From the NCBI GenBank assembly GCA_023525975.1, contig CM042029.1, forward strand, positions 84,736,849 through 84,800,848: a DNA stretch of 64,000 nucleotides, given 5' to 3'. Position 1 is the stretch's first letter. The number at the start of each line of letters is the position of its first letter. Below the pieces are notes generated by a model. The model ran no database searches and was not told where the DNA came from. It worked only from the letters and a program-made list of their open reading frames with translations. A program made the translations under genes and the position numbers. Source of the DNA: Smallanthus sonchifolius (Eukaryota > Streptophyta > Magnoliopsida > Asterales > Asteraceae). Below are positions 1 through 11,053 of this stretch, in pieces.

Positions 1-1881
1 GACTACACACACTTTTGTTTATTAACACTCGTTTACAATGAACACATAAAGTATGCTCACTACCTCAAAGCAGGTATAAAAGGGGTCTAGAACTCACATG
101 TGATACGTAGTAGGTATTTAGCCTATGTAGGGTTAGTAGCCTCTACAGATCACTCAGCGTGTCAAGATTCATTCTAAACAGACCTAGTTTCACACCACAA
201 GTATTCAGTCAAAACATCCCGCGAGAACTTCAAGTATTCACACAAAGTTCTCGCGAGAACTTGAATTGTGTGCACTAGAAACTTTAGCGAGAACTTGGAA
301 GTTTGCGCAAACTATCCTAGCCAAATACCAGCAGTGGGCTAAGGAAAGTCATATAGCAAAGTCATACTATTTTTTATGTATTCAAGTGGGCTAAACAAAA
401 GCAAATAGCCGGCTAAGAAAAGTCATATAGCAGGATAAAATGAAATGGGCTAAGGAAAGTCATATATCAGGCTAAAAAACACGTCGGCTAAGCCTGCTTG
501 GAAGTGGGCTTTAGCCGCCTTGGGAATCAGTAGCTCCACGTGTCAGTTTATGGTTGGCTGAAAATTTGAAAAAAGCTGGTTTGGCACGGAATTTGAAGTC
601 GGCTGAAGTAGCCTACTTTATCCGGGTTTTTGCCTAAATGACCATATCGAAGTAGGCTGAAAAACTTTGTCCATTTTGATAAGTTTGACTGATCAAATAT
701 CTATTTTGATAATTTTCCCTATATTTAATGTGTATTATCTATCATATATATATATATATAGGAGGAACAGTTAGTAAGCTAAACCCTAAAGCTCATTAGG
801 CTAGAAATATATACCTATATAATCTAGATTGTTATAAGGTTATTATTATAAAGTATAGGGGCAGTTTCATAATTCATATATATCCTTACAAAGTTAGAAA
901 ATATCATATTTACACTTTTTTACATGTAAAAATATCATATATATATACATATTTCATCAAAACTTTAAAATACACCCATTTAAGAAATAACTATTTTACC
1001 CTTATTTTTCAAAACTTTAAAATTTCATCTTTGCCCATTTTTAACTTTAAGTTTTATTTACACACAAACATTATCTTTCTAAAAATGCTATATTTAACCA
1101 GTTTGCTTTCTTTTATACTTTTTATCAATTTTTTTTTTAGCATTTATACATCGTATATAGAGAAACTCGTTTTCTTTTATAACAAGTATATAATGCCATA
1201 ATGATAGTAAAAAATTAGGTGAAAAATCATTTAAATTGAGTTAGGTATGTGATAAATTAAATCATCTTTTTAACGACAATTAAAATGATTTACATTAGTT
1301 TACGTATGTGATAGAAGTAATAAAATAAGTTATAAAATTCATGTAATGGATAGGGGTAGAATGGTAATAAAGTACAAATATAATTTAAATTGAGTATATA
1401 TATATATGATATTTACTCATATTTACAAGGGTATATATACGATATCCTCCCTAAAATATATGTCACAATAGATTATGCCACATGATTAATAAGTTAGTTA
1501 AGAAACAATCAAAAAGTAGTTATTAGTAAACAGGTCAAATGGGTGTCAATATGTGTGTCATTTAATCAGTTTTTCTTACAAGGGGTATGAATTATGATGG
1601 TTCAGCGGCACCTGTTGGTGTAGTAGAATGTCTGTTTTGGATTATAATATAAGAAATATTACTATTCTTGTTCATGCTTAAATAATTAATACAACAGTCT
1701 ATTACTCTGTTCAGTAGTGCAGTTTATATCAGATTTATAATCATTATAAAGGCCTTCAGATTTATAATCCTTATAAAGGCCTTCTTGATCCCAACACATT
1801 AGACATGTATGGAGCACTAACAGACTTATTCACCTTGACGCATACGATATAAACGAGCATGTTCAAGCAGAGCCGGGGTGA
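1..1881. other. AT-rich intergenic DNA without a recognised gene
   Basis: No open frame of useful length or recognisable protein is seen. Positions 300-480 hold several imperfect copies of a short phrase around GGGCTAAGGAAAGTCATA. Positions 245-262 are a perfect 18-bp palindrome, AAGTTCTCGCGAGAACTT, with half copies near 221 and 284. Positions 1729-1785 hold a ~28-bp unit ending AAAGGCCTTC twice in tandem. The stretch from 720 to 1450 is very AT-rich and may be degraded transposon sequence, but I cannot name a family. Confidence 0.5.
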
Positions 1882-4113
1882 TCAAGAAGTCGCCTTGTAC
1901 TCCTTTGTGCACATGATAAAAACCAACATGTTCAAACAGCTAAGCTCAGCCAAAAGCCAAAAGTAATAATCAAGATGACCTTCATTCAAATTATCCGGTA
2001 TCCAACCAGGCTCCCCGCCCCGAGCAGTAAAATATGTAACCATAGTCAAAATGAAAGAACCCAAATAATTCCCCAATGCACCAGTCAACAACGAAAGCGC
2101 GCTACACAAGCTACGCATCGCGTCAGGTGACTGGTCATAAAAAAACTCGAGCTGCCCGATGGAGAAAAACACTTCAGCAGCACCTAACAAAAAATACTGA
2201 GGTGCTTGCCAGAACACACTAATCGGTACTGCAACATTTTTGTTGATCAAATCAAGCGATCCTGCAAGTTCAAGACGCCTCATTTTAACCAAAGCTGCAG
2301 CCGCCATGCAAAACATGGAGAGGAAAAGACCAATGCCCATTCGCTGCAGTTCAGAAAAGCCTCGTCCCTGACCTCTGAGTCTCCTTAATAATGGTACGAT
2401 GATTCTGTCGTAAAGAGGTGTCCAGAAGATGATAGCGAACGTACCAAATTCTGCAAGAGAAGCTGCAGGCATTGTGAATGACCCGACTGTCCTGTCCATT
2501 ACCATCGCTTGCTCCACGGACAGTGTACACAATTGTCCAAAAACTGAAGAGCTCACAATTCCTGTTGCCCAAATAGGTAACATCCAGATCAAGATTTTGA
2601 GTTCTTCTACTTGTGTTACGGTGCATAGCCTCCATGAATTCGAGTAGTTTCCATTTTCGTGTTCTATAGATGACACTACAGCGGCTTTATCAAGATAACT
2701 GCAAACAGAAATTGAAAATTAAAAATAGAGTAAAGTGTCATTTTCGTCCTTGTGGTTCGGCCATTTTAGCCACTTTCATCCAAAAACTTTTTTTTAGCTT
2801 TTTCGTCCCTGACTTTTCAAAATCTAGCCATTTTCATCCACCTGACTATCTTCGTCTACATTTTAACGTTAAATCAGGGGCAATTTGGTCTTTTTTACTA
2901 CCTTCTACTATCTATGGCATTCAAGAATGATTTTTGAAATGACCAAATTGCCCCTCATTTAACGTTAAAATGTGGACGAAGTTAGTCAGTCGGATGAAAA
3001 TGACTAGATTTTGAAAAGTCATGGACGAAAAGGCTAAAAAAAAGTTTTTGAATGAAAGTGACTAAAATGGCCAAACCACAGGGACTAAAATTGGCACTTT
3101 ACTCTTAAAAATATATGTATATAAATTTCAACAAACAATTGTATTGAGAAAATTACTTGAACTCATCAGTATATGCATGATTTTGCGACTACCGACAACT
3201 GTGGATTCTTTATCAGGGGTTTCAAACCTGACACATTCTGGTAATCAGGCTTCCCCCGGGTTTCTGAAATCTATAAAGAGGTGTTCCTACAAAGAAGCAA
3301 ATGATCGCAACGCCCATGAAGAGTGCAGGGATTGCAAATCCTAATTCCCATCCTATGTTTTCTTGAACCCAAACAATACAAGTGACTGAGACCAAAGCCC
3401 CGATACTGATCGAAAAATAAAACCATTTGAAGAAAGATCCCTTTTTTACACGCTCCTTTGGGTCCGTGTCATCAAACTGGTCAGCGCCACATGGTTTGAT
3501 TCCACCGGTTCCAAGTGCAACCGAATAAAGCCCAGTAAAGAAAACTGCATATTGTAAAGGGGTGGCTGCAGGAAAAATAGCATCTACACATTCAACAGGT
3601 TTTAAAGAAGGAACTGAGGCCGAAACAGTCAATGTGCACATTCCCTGTGAACAAAATCTTTGATAATAATTATAAAAAATGTGAAGGAGAATGTTAAAAG
3701 TCTAAAGGCTTGATCATTACAATGAAATATATAACAGAGAAGACAGCAATAGTCCAATATCTTCCCCAATACGCGTCTGCCAAAACCGCACCATTAAGGG
3801 GAGTGAGGGAGCAAGTTCCTTGCCACATGATGACATTTGTTGCAGCAGTAGCATTTTCTTGATTCAACTTTTTGGTAAGGTAGCTGACTAGATTAGTAGA
3901 CATCTCATAATATGCTAGGCGCTCACAACACTCGGTACCTGTTCTCAACACAAAACCGTTACGAAACTATCTTTTGTTAAATATTAATGTTACGAAAACC
4001 GAAAGAGTACCAAGTATATAGGGGCAAGCTTTCCAATTCCCAGTATTGCTTTTCAAAACAGGTCGCCCCTTAATGTCGACTGACCCGTCTCCTGTATATA
4101 GACCGCTCTCACT
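1882..4113 (-). pseudogene. NPF8.3/PTR2-type di/tripeptide transporter, broken gene
   Basis: Family role: proton-coupled di- and tripeptide uptake by a 12-helix MFS transporter of the NRT1/PTR (NPF) family. Pieces on the minus strand: ~4113-4011 (YTGDGSVD... to ...KACPYILG), 3938-3721 (TECCERLAYYE...), 3644-3157 (GMCTLTVSAS..., GTGGIKPC, ADQFDDTD) and 2698-1882 (YLDKAAV, WRLCTVTQVEEL, FFYDQSPDAMRS, to the TGA stop). The splice sites are GT..AG and in phase. Damage: four residues usual between GTGGIKPC and GADQFDD are absent. After MCQV about 20 codons are missing and the frame shifts. The frame resumes at ETPDKES, and a 2-bp insertion follows soon after. The N-terminal exon was not identified; an acidic stretch (DDEEDALLLED, ~5713-5745, minus) is a weak candidate. 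The last exon alone is open and could mislead gene callers. Family call is strong; pseudogene status is likely. Confidence 0.85.
2728..3104. mobile_element. Fold-back MULE-type MITE with 9-bp target duplication
   Basis: The 377-bp element is almost one long inverted repeat: the left arm (GAGTAAAGTG...) is mirrored by the right arm (...CACTTTACTC), with a short non-palindromic centre near 2898-2938. It is flanked by perfect 9-bp direct repeats, TTAAAAATA, at 2719-2727 and 3105-3113. This is the length Mutator-like elements make. It lies in the last intron of the NPF relic. A half-copy relative lies at about 45027-45150. Confidence 0.8.
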
Positions 4114-4189
4114 CTACACAAAAATCAAAGATTGCGCCATATATGATTCATATCTTCCATATTTGGCATGTTAACTATTAAGAGACCAG

Positions 4190-4400
4190 CCTTTTTTTTT
4201 TTGAACGGCGGTGTTATCAGGCTCAGCGGCACGACTCTTCATAGCCCAGGTATATATCCATGCCTCAGACAGAATTACAACCGTCCATTGTTAGTTTGAC
4301 ACTCGAGGATAGCGCCAACCATTCCAGGAGGAAACTGACTAACTCGTAAAACCCCCTGACTTGCCCAGGAGAAAACCCGCTCGCAACAAGAATTGAACCC
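4190..4400 (-). mobile_element. SINE-like retroposon, probably 5'-truncated
   Basis: Read on the minus strand, this has a B-box-like GGGTTCAATTC near 4390 and ends in a run of A (the T run at 4191-4202 on plus). No A box or target duplication was recognised. A second fragment with the same logic follows at about 4411-4560: GGTTCGAATAT near 4490 and an A-rich tail at 4411-4430. It could be any tRNA-related retroposon. Confidence 0.35.
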
Positions 4401-4559
4401 ATGACCTATTTTCTTTTTTTCTTTTTAACGGCACTTAATTAATCTACTCCTATTAACTAAACCCACTAAACTTGCCCACTGCATATTCGAACCCTCACCG
4501 GTTGTTGAGGTAATACACCATATACCATCAGGATATCCCTATGATATACTGTATAAATC

Positions 4560-5543
4560 AGAGTTTCCCTCCTTATTATAATATACCCTAAATCATTATT
4601 TTACTTTGATTAGTGTATAATATAGTCTAACCCTCTAGTTGTAGTCCAGTGAACATAAGAATTAATGAAAAACTGAAAATCAATCAGAAAAGAAACAAAT
4701 TGGTTATAAACTAATCTCACTTGACTCTACTGACCTGAGACACAATCACACAACCAATTAATAATCAAAATTCATCATGTGATAGAGTTTAAATGAACAA
4801 GAATAGTTCAGGGGCCAAATTGTTACCTTTTCATAACTGTGGTCTGTTTTGTAATTACACTAACTAACACGTTCTTAGTTAGTTCGTTAGTTGAAGTGGT
4901 ATTACCTTGGCCTTAAAAGCAAAACACAAAGCGTTAAATCATTGCCTACAAGCAGTTTATGCATGATTTTTTAAATAATAACACCCCATAAAAGTTACAT
5001 TTTAACCCTTCAAATTTAGCTATATTAACACTTTTTTTTCTCCTTTTGTCTTTTTGTGACGGAATATTTTATTATTATAATTAATTTTGAAGTTATTTTG
5101 CTATTTCCGTATAACTTTTATCTACGTTTCGATGTAAATTTCATTCGAAACGGAGTTGCGGGTAATAATGTACAAGTTATCAAAGCACAAGCGTACGAGT
5201 TGTCAAAGGTGCTTCAAGTTATGTATTTTTTCATAGTTTTTTTTCCTTTTAAAATATGATGTTTTATAAAATTTTGAGCTTGACGTTGCGACATGTCTAT
5301 TTTTATCTACGTCTCGACGTGAATTTTCGTAACGTCGTTCAACGCTCATCTACAAATATACCGATACCCACGCACCCATCGTAACGTGGTTTTCATCTTT
5401 TTTATATAAAGTTTCGAATGTTATCAACAACGTTCGGGCTTCGTTTTTCTTATGTCTCCTTCAACGCGCGAGTTCGCGGCAATGTCTCTACGTTAATTTT
5501 TTTCGCTGCTATGCCCGTCGCAACGCGGGTGTCTTAATACTAG
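4560..5543 (+). mobile_element. Intergenic DNA ending in a Helitron 3' terminus
   Basis: Positions 5513-5543 show a short hairpin (CCCG, loop TCGCAA, CGCGGG), then eleven bases, then CTAG directly before T. This matches the Helitron 3' end (hairpin, CTRR, inserted before T). The 5' TC end could not be placed, so the element length is unknown and the start given here is only the start of the gene-free stretch. No coding sequence is seen. Confidence 0.45.
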
Positions 5544-7545
5544 TTAATAACAATTGTTTGAACTAATTCTTTTCTTTCAAACTGTATCATCATCATATAG
5601 ATTACTTCAAAATTAATGAAGGATAAGTGATGGTTAATCATAATAACCAACCAATTCATCAACAAGAAGAGTTAAACTGAACATAAAAAAAGTAGTTGAG
5701 AGTATTAATCTTCTAAGAGCAAAGCGTCTTCTTCATCATCAGACCAAAACTCTCTCTGGTAGTTTCTTTCCCTTAAGGCGACGTAATTCAGGCTTAATAG
5801 TTGTTACTATTAAGTGATCCTGAATCATAATAATTAATCAAGGTATTATTATAGGAAACAACACGTGTTAAGTGACTCATTTGGGTGTATTCAAATAATT
5901 ATCTTTATATAATATGAAAAGTATATTAATTAAGACTAAAATATATTTTATGTATGATACAATTTAATTTTTAATAAAGTTATTTTTAGTTGTAACAAAA
6001 AAATTAAACAGCGTCATGTACTTAGATTTATATTAAAATATTATAATAATCAAAGAGCTGTAGTCTAGCAACGTCAAGATGTGTATTAAAGGTGTTTCTC
6101 TTCTATCATTTTTAAAGCAAAGTTGTTGACAAACTTTTTATAATCCATACTCTTTAAAATATCATTTTAATAGCTATATTGTGGCTTTCTTAATTCTTTG
6201 TGTTAGTTATAAGGTTGTTGTTATATGATTATTAGAAAGTATGCCTAGGCATAAGGGCATAATTTCTAATAATCATATAAGAATAACCTTATAACTTAGA
6301 AATCTAATATAAAGTAAAATAAATAAATAAAAACCCTATTAAACGAAGACAAAGAAAGTAGGCTTAATTGTTCAAAAAATCAAATAATCTTGTAAAGTAC
6401 AAATAATAAAATAATAAAGCAAGTAACTTAATTATTTAATCAATAATCAAATCAAATAATCAATAATTATCAATTAATCAAATAATCAAGTAAAATTAAA
6501 AAAAAAGGTTAAAATAAAAATACTTCAATTGAGGATTTGCAGCCTCGGAATCGGGACATGGGATAGGGGCGGCAAAACTGAATCGTCAGGTGTCGTTGGT
6601 CGGACCGTCGGAATTGGGGCGGCAGTACTGAACCGACGATTGATTCTTTTGTTTGAAATGCCGATACGGTTGATTCTTTGGTTTGAAAAGCCGATGGTGG
6701 AGACGATTAATCATGAAGACATGAGCTAGGAATGCTATTGGGCTTATTAATTAACTATATAAACTGAGCTTATTGGGTTTAAATGTTTAATTGTTAATGG
6801 GTTTAATTTAAAATGGGCTTATTAGTTCAATTGAAACTGATTTTTGACCTACGGTACATAAACAAGGAAAAAAAGATATTTTTAGGCCTACCTCTTGAAA
6901 ATGGACGATGTGCGGTCGCCCACGGCAACTCACAAGTTCGGCGCTAACCTCTTCTATTACACTAGCTTTTATAGGTGTGATGAAAGAAATGGGAAAATAA
7001 TTGCTGGAATTTTACTTTATTTTACGGCTAATGAGAATTTTTCTTTATAATTTGGATGAATTCGAGTTTCATCCGAATTCGAGTTGGATTTACACATTCG
7101 AAATCAAATAGGTTTTTTTAAATCAAATTCAAACTCAATTTCAATGTGATTATGAAGGAGAACGTAAACTCAAAGCCAACTTATTACTCAAACTTGGACC
7201 TTGTTGCACATGGATGAACTTGCTTTGTGGCGGCTGGATCAACTTGCTTTGAAACTTAAATTTGGCACCCCCACCCCCTTAGCACACCACTGAGCTCAAA
7301 CTAAATACCTTGAATGCATTAGCTGGTCAAGGAAAATTTGACCTCTAGTGTCAAGAAAGGTGAACTAAGTTATAAATATCATGGCTCCACACGTCCAGGC
7401 TTGGTCCAAGTATTCAAGATGGAAATAATAAATGAGATTTATTACTCATTCCACCAATTGAACAACTTGTCACACCTTTAATATATATATATATACCTTG
7501 AGTAATAACACATTTCTGATACAAACCAAGCTTCTATTTAACCAC
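5544..7545. other. Intergenic DNA with a long hairpin
   Basis: AT-rich. The notable feature is an inverted repeat: arms 6205-6238 and 6263-6296 pair over about 34 bp with about three mismatches around a 24-bp loop. Just upstream of the peroxidase are a TATAAATA at ~7370 and a TA-repeat at 7479-7495; either could serve as a core promoter. The open frame at 6529-6729 resembles nothing known and is probably chance. Confidence 0.5.
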
Positions 7546-9815
7546 ATGGCTCCTCATCAATCTCTTCGAACCATTTTTGTTTCTGTCATCATTTTAGTTC
7601 TTTCATTGAACAACATGGAAATCAATGCGCAGTTGTCTCCCACGTTTTATGATCGCACATGCCCGAATGCACTCGCCACCATTAGGACTTCTATTAGAAC
7701 CGCAGTGTCTCGTCAACGTCGCATGGCAGCCCTTCTTATTCGCCTTCACTTTCATGATTGTTTTGTTCAGGTTCGTTCATTTAATTTGTTCCCTTCTCCT
7801 TATGATGTTTAACCATCACCCCCACAATATGCACTTTGCACACTTTTTTCTAAACAGTTTCAAAAGGATGCTCACGTTTTAATTTCTTCTAGTTGTTCAC
7901 ACTTATCTCCAAAGCATGTTATGGTTTCACGCACGTAGGGTGTAAAAAAGCCGAATTGCTCGTGATCTAACTCGTTAAAACTCGAATCTAGCCGAGCTTC
8001 ACATATGCTCAATTGCCTTTTATTTATACATTTTTCATTTAATTTCTTTGGTGTATATATTTATATAATAACTAATATCATATATAAATTTATGATAAAA
8101 ATAACTAAATAATATATTATGTTATATAAAAAGTTATAATTATAAATATATGCATATAAAAGTAGTTATAAAAATTTATGAATACGAACAAATTAACATA
8201 CCCAGAAATTATAAAACTTATGAATAAAATAACTAAATAATTAACAAATCATGCTAGAGCTTGAAAAACTACTCACAAACCAAACTTGAGCTTAGCTCGG
8301 CTCAGCTCAAACTCAAGCTCTTTTAAGTTAAACTCATTTAATTACACCCCTACTCGTGCACGCAGCGCGTATATAGTTGGCACTGATGTATAACATATAA
8401 AATAATTGCAGGGTTGTGATGCTTCCATTTTACTAAATGACCCTGCCACAACTGAGAGGACAGCATTGTCCAACACTGGGGTTGGAGGCTATGAAGTTAT
8501 AGATGCAGCCAAATCTGCTGTTGAAAACATTTGTCCGGGGATAGTTTCATGTGCTGATATACTTGCTGTTGCAGCTCGTGATGCGTCGGTTACGGTAATG
8601 TTCTTGTGTATAATCTTTTTATTATTGATGAATTGTGAATAATTTGAAAATATTTAGGTGGGTGGTCCTTCATGGACAGTAACTCTTGGCAGAAGAGATT
8701 CTACTAATGCAAACCGCGGACTAGCGGATAGTGATCTTCCAAGAGCTGATCAGGATCTTGCATCACTCATTAGAGATTTTGATGCAAAGGGTCTAAATGA
8801 AAGGGATATGGTTGCTTTATCTGGTTAGAATTCATAAACTTATACCCTGTTTGTTGCTAAGTGAATAAAATGCTAACAAACTTAGGCAACCAAGAAACGC
8901 CCGCACTGCGTGGACTGATGACGGATCAGTCCATGGCGTTTTTGGGTAGGGACGGATGCGCAAGTGCCCCCCATATGTAATTATTTTTTTATTTTCATTT
9001 TTTTTGTTCTTTTTAACTGTGTTATGTTTAATAAAACTTTAAAATTTGTAATGTTTGTAAACTTATATAAAGAATTGTAAGCTTTGTAATTAAACTTTGT
9101 AAAACTAAAGCATATTTTCATAAGAATATGAATAAAATTTATAATGAATAATTTGGTTATGAAAAATAAACGTAAAAAATGTTGACGATGTGAAAAAAAA
9201 GGATAATTTTAGATGGATGGATTGTTTAGGAAAAATTTGTGGGTGAATGAGGGAGGCGTTGTTGATGTCAAGTGACTATACACTTTTTTGGGTGATAACA
9301 TCAGTGCGTATGGTCTAAATCATTCTGACGAGGTAATCTATCAGAATGATGATGTGACAGCCCGACAACTTTAGATCATGTTGAACTTTTTTGGGTGATA
9401 AATATATTTGTTTTTATCAGGGTCTCATACTATTGGGCAATCACGGTGCGTTGCATTTCGAGCCAGGATATACAGTAACGGGTCCGACATAGATGCCAAT
9501 TTTGCTAGCACGCGTAGACGCAACTGCCCAGCAAATAGAGGAGATGGAGATGGGAACTTGGCATCACTTGATTTGGTGACACCAAATTCATTTGATAATA
9601 ATTACTTCAGGAATCTAGTTCAAAGGAGAGGTCTTCTTCAATCAGACCAGGTATTGTTTAGTGGTGGCTCAACTGATAGCATTGTGTTAGAGTACAGCAA
9701 CAATCCTCGAAGATTTGCATCCGATTTCGCCGCAGCCATGGTTAAAATGGGAGATATTGAGCCCCTTACTGGTGCTAGTGGAGTGATAAGAACTACATGT
9801 AGTGTTGCAAATTAA
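7546..9815 (+). CDS. Class III secretory peroxidase, complete, four exons
   Basis: Haem peroxidase of the plant class III family. It oxidises phenolics with H2O2 in the cell wall or apoplast; the sequence resembles lignin-forming anionic types. Exons 7546-7770, 8412-8594, 8658-8823 and 9421-9815 have GT..AG introns and the classic three-intron layout, giving 322 residues, normal for the family. Residues 1-28 form a signal peptide and the mature protein starts at Gln29. Distal Arg66 and His70 lie in RLHFHDCF, which is Arg38/His42 in mature numbering. Proximal His194 is in SGSHTIGQ. All eight structural cysteines are visible (TCPN, HDCF, GCDAS, ICPG, SCAD, SRC, NCPAN, TTCS). The ATG at 7546 is chosen because it begins the signal peptide. 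No damage is seen. Confidence 0.95.
7938..8352. mobile_element. hAT-like MITE candidate in peroxidase intron 1
   Basis: The ends are inverted: AGGGTGTAA near 7938 and TTACACCCCT near 8350. The inner flanks carry repeated AGCTCGGCTC / GAGCTTGAG phrases, which recur near 57670-57780. No clean 8-bp target duplication was found, so the call is tentative. The core is very AT-rich. Confidence 0.35.
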
Positions 9816-11050
9816 GAAAATAAAATTATCTCATGTTTGTTCACACATTTGTATTTGTGAACCATGTTAAATTCTTGGATCGCCATTTTCATAAGTTGTC
9901 ATGTGATCTTTTCAATAATTGTAAATTATGATTCTAATCTTTTGCATCTTTTCATTTGCTAGTGTTATTGTCACAAATGATTGATTTTAAGTGTTTAATG
10001 TCAAACTGTGAGAACCCATCTTGAACCAACTCCAAGACAATGAGGGTGTAAAGTTTAATGTAATGAATAATAATTTGTTAAACTGTACATAAGCAATCCA
10101 TCATCCGTAAACAGGTACCAAAATCAAGAACACAAAGAAGGTAGAATTAAGAGCCAAAACCGTGGTACTTTTTGTATGCAACTAAATGATATTTTTTTTT
10201 GTAGTGAGAGGAACCTGTGTGAAGCAGTTGAGTGGTCAGGAAGGAAAGATGCAAATCATGATTGTGATTATCATGATGATGATCGGAACTAATGAGCCCG
10301 AGTAGAAGGGAGAAACAAGGTTGCCAAGAGGCATTGAATAGCAAGTTATGATTCTTGTTGTCGGGTGCAAGAAGTCGAAGATCGTGAACGGGTCGGTGGA
10401 TCAAAGACAGGTGTTACTTGGAATCCAAGATATCAGTGGTACAAAATAAGAATTAAAGGGGAGAATAATAGATTAATTTTGATTAAAAATCAAATAGTAG
10501 GGTCGATCGGTTAGGGTTTCGGTTATGTGTATTTTGGTAGGAGATTGAGTCAAATAAATATAGCTTTAGGAGTTAGTATTTAAGTTAATTTAAAGACTTG
10601 TTTCCTACTTGGGTTGATCGGTTAGGGTTTCTTGTTTAGCAGTGGTTGTATTTTAGTATAAATAGAGGTATATAGTTGTATTTTGTGTGGTTTTTCGATC
10701 AATAATAATATAGAGAGAGTCGACCTAGAGTTGGGTTAAAATCGGTTGTTTGTTTGTTGCTTGATCCAATTGATTTTCGAACATTTCATCGAGTTAGTGT
10801 TACATAGGTGATTTAGCTAATTTGCCACATAATAAAGTAAAAAGTTAATGACTAATTAACATAATATAACTTCTCACATAAGCTAAAAAGATGATAACAT
10901 ACATGCAACGAAAAGGGTTGATACTATAAAACCAATATACAAGTAACGCAACCTAATTTTTGTATATTAAAGTTCTTAGACATGACAAAAAAAATACGAA
11001 AAAGGTCATTCAACCTAATTTTATTATATTAAAATCATTATAGAATGCAT
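9816..11050. other. Intergenic DNA with an LTR- or promoter-like segment
   Basis: No gene is recognised. Positions 10500-10808 hold two copies of GATCGGTTAGGGTTTC, a strong TATA box (TATAAATAG, 10659-10667), an A/T-rich leader and an end GTGTTACA. This resembles the promoter half of a Copia-type LTR, but no matching start or target duplication was found. The minus open frame at 10147-10404 resembles nothing known. Confidence 0.4.
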
Positions 11051-11053
11051 ATA

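Noticed and set aside
6529..6729. 66-residue frame as a small gene
   Set aside because: No recognisable domain, and internal near-duplication (RLIL.FE.P) suggests chance repeats.
9319..9350. Hairpin ATCATTCTGA / TCAGAATGAT in peroxidase intron 3 as a regulatory RNA
   Set aside because: A 10-bp stem with a 12-bp loop in an AT-rich intron is too weak to support a function.
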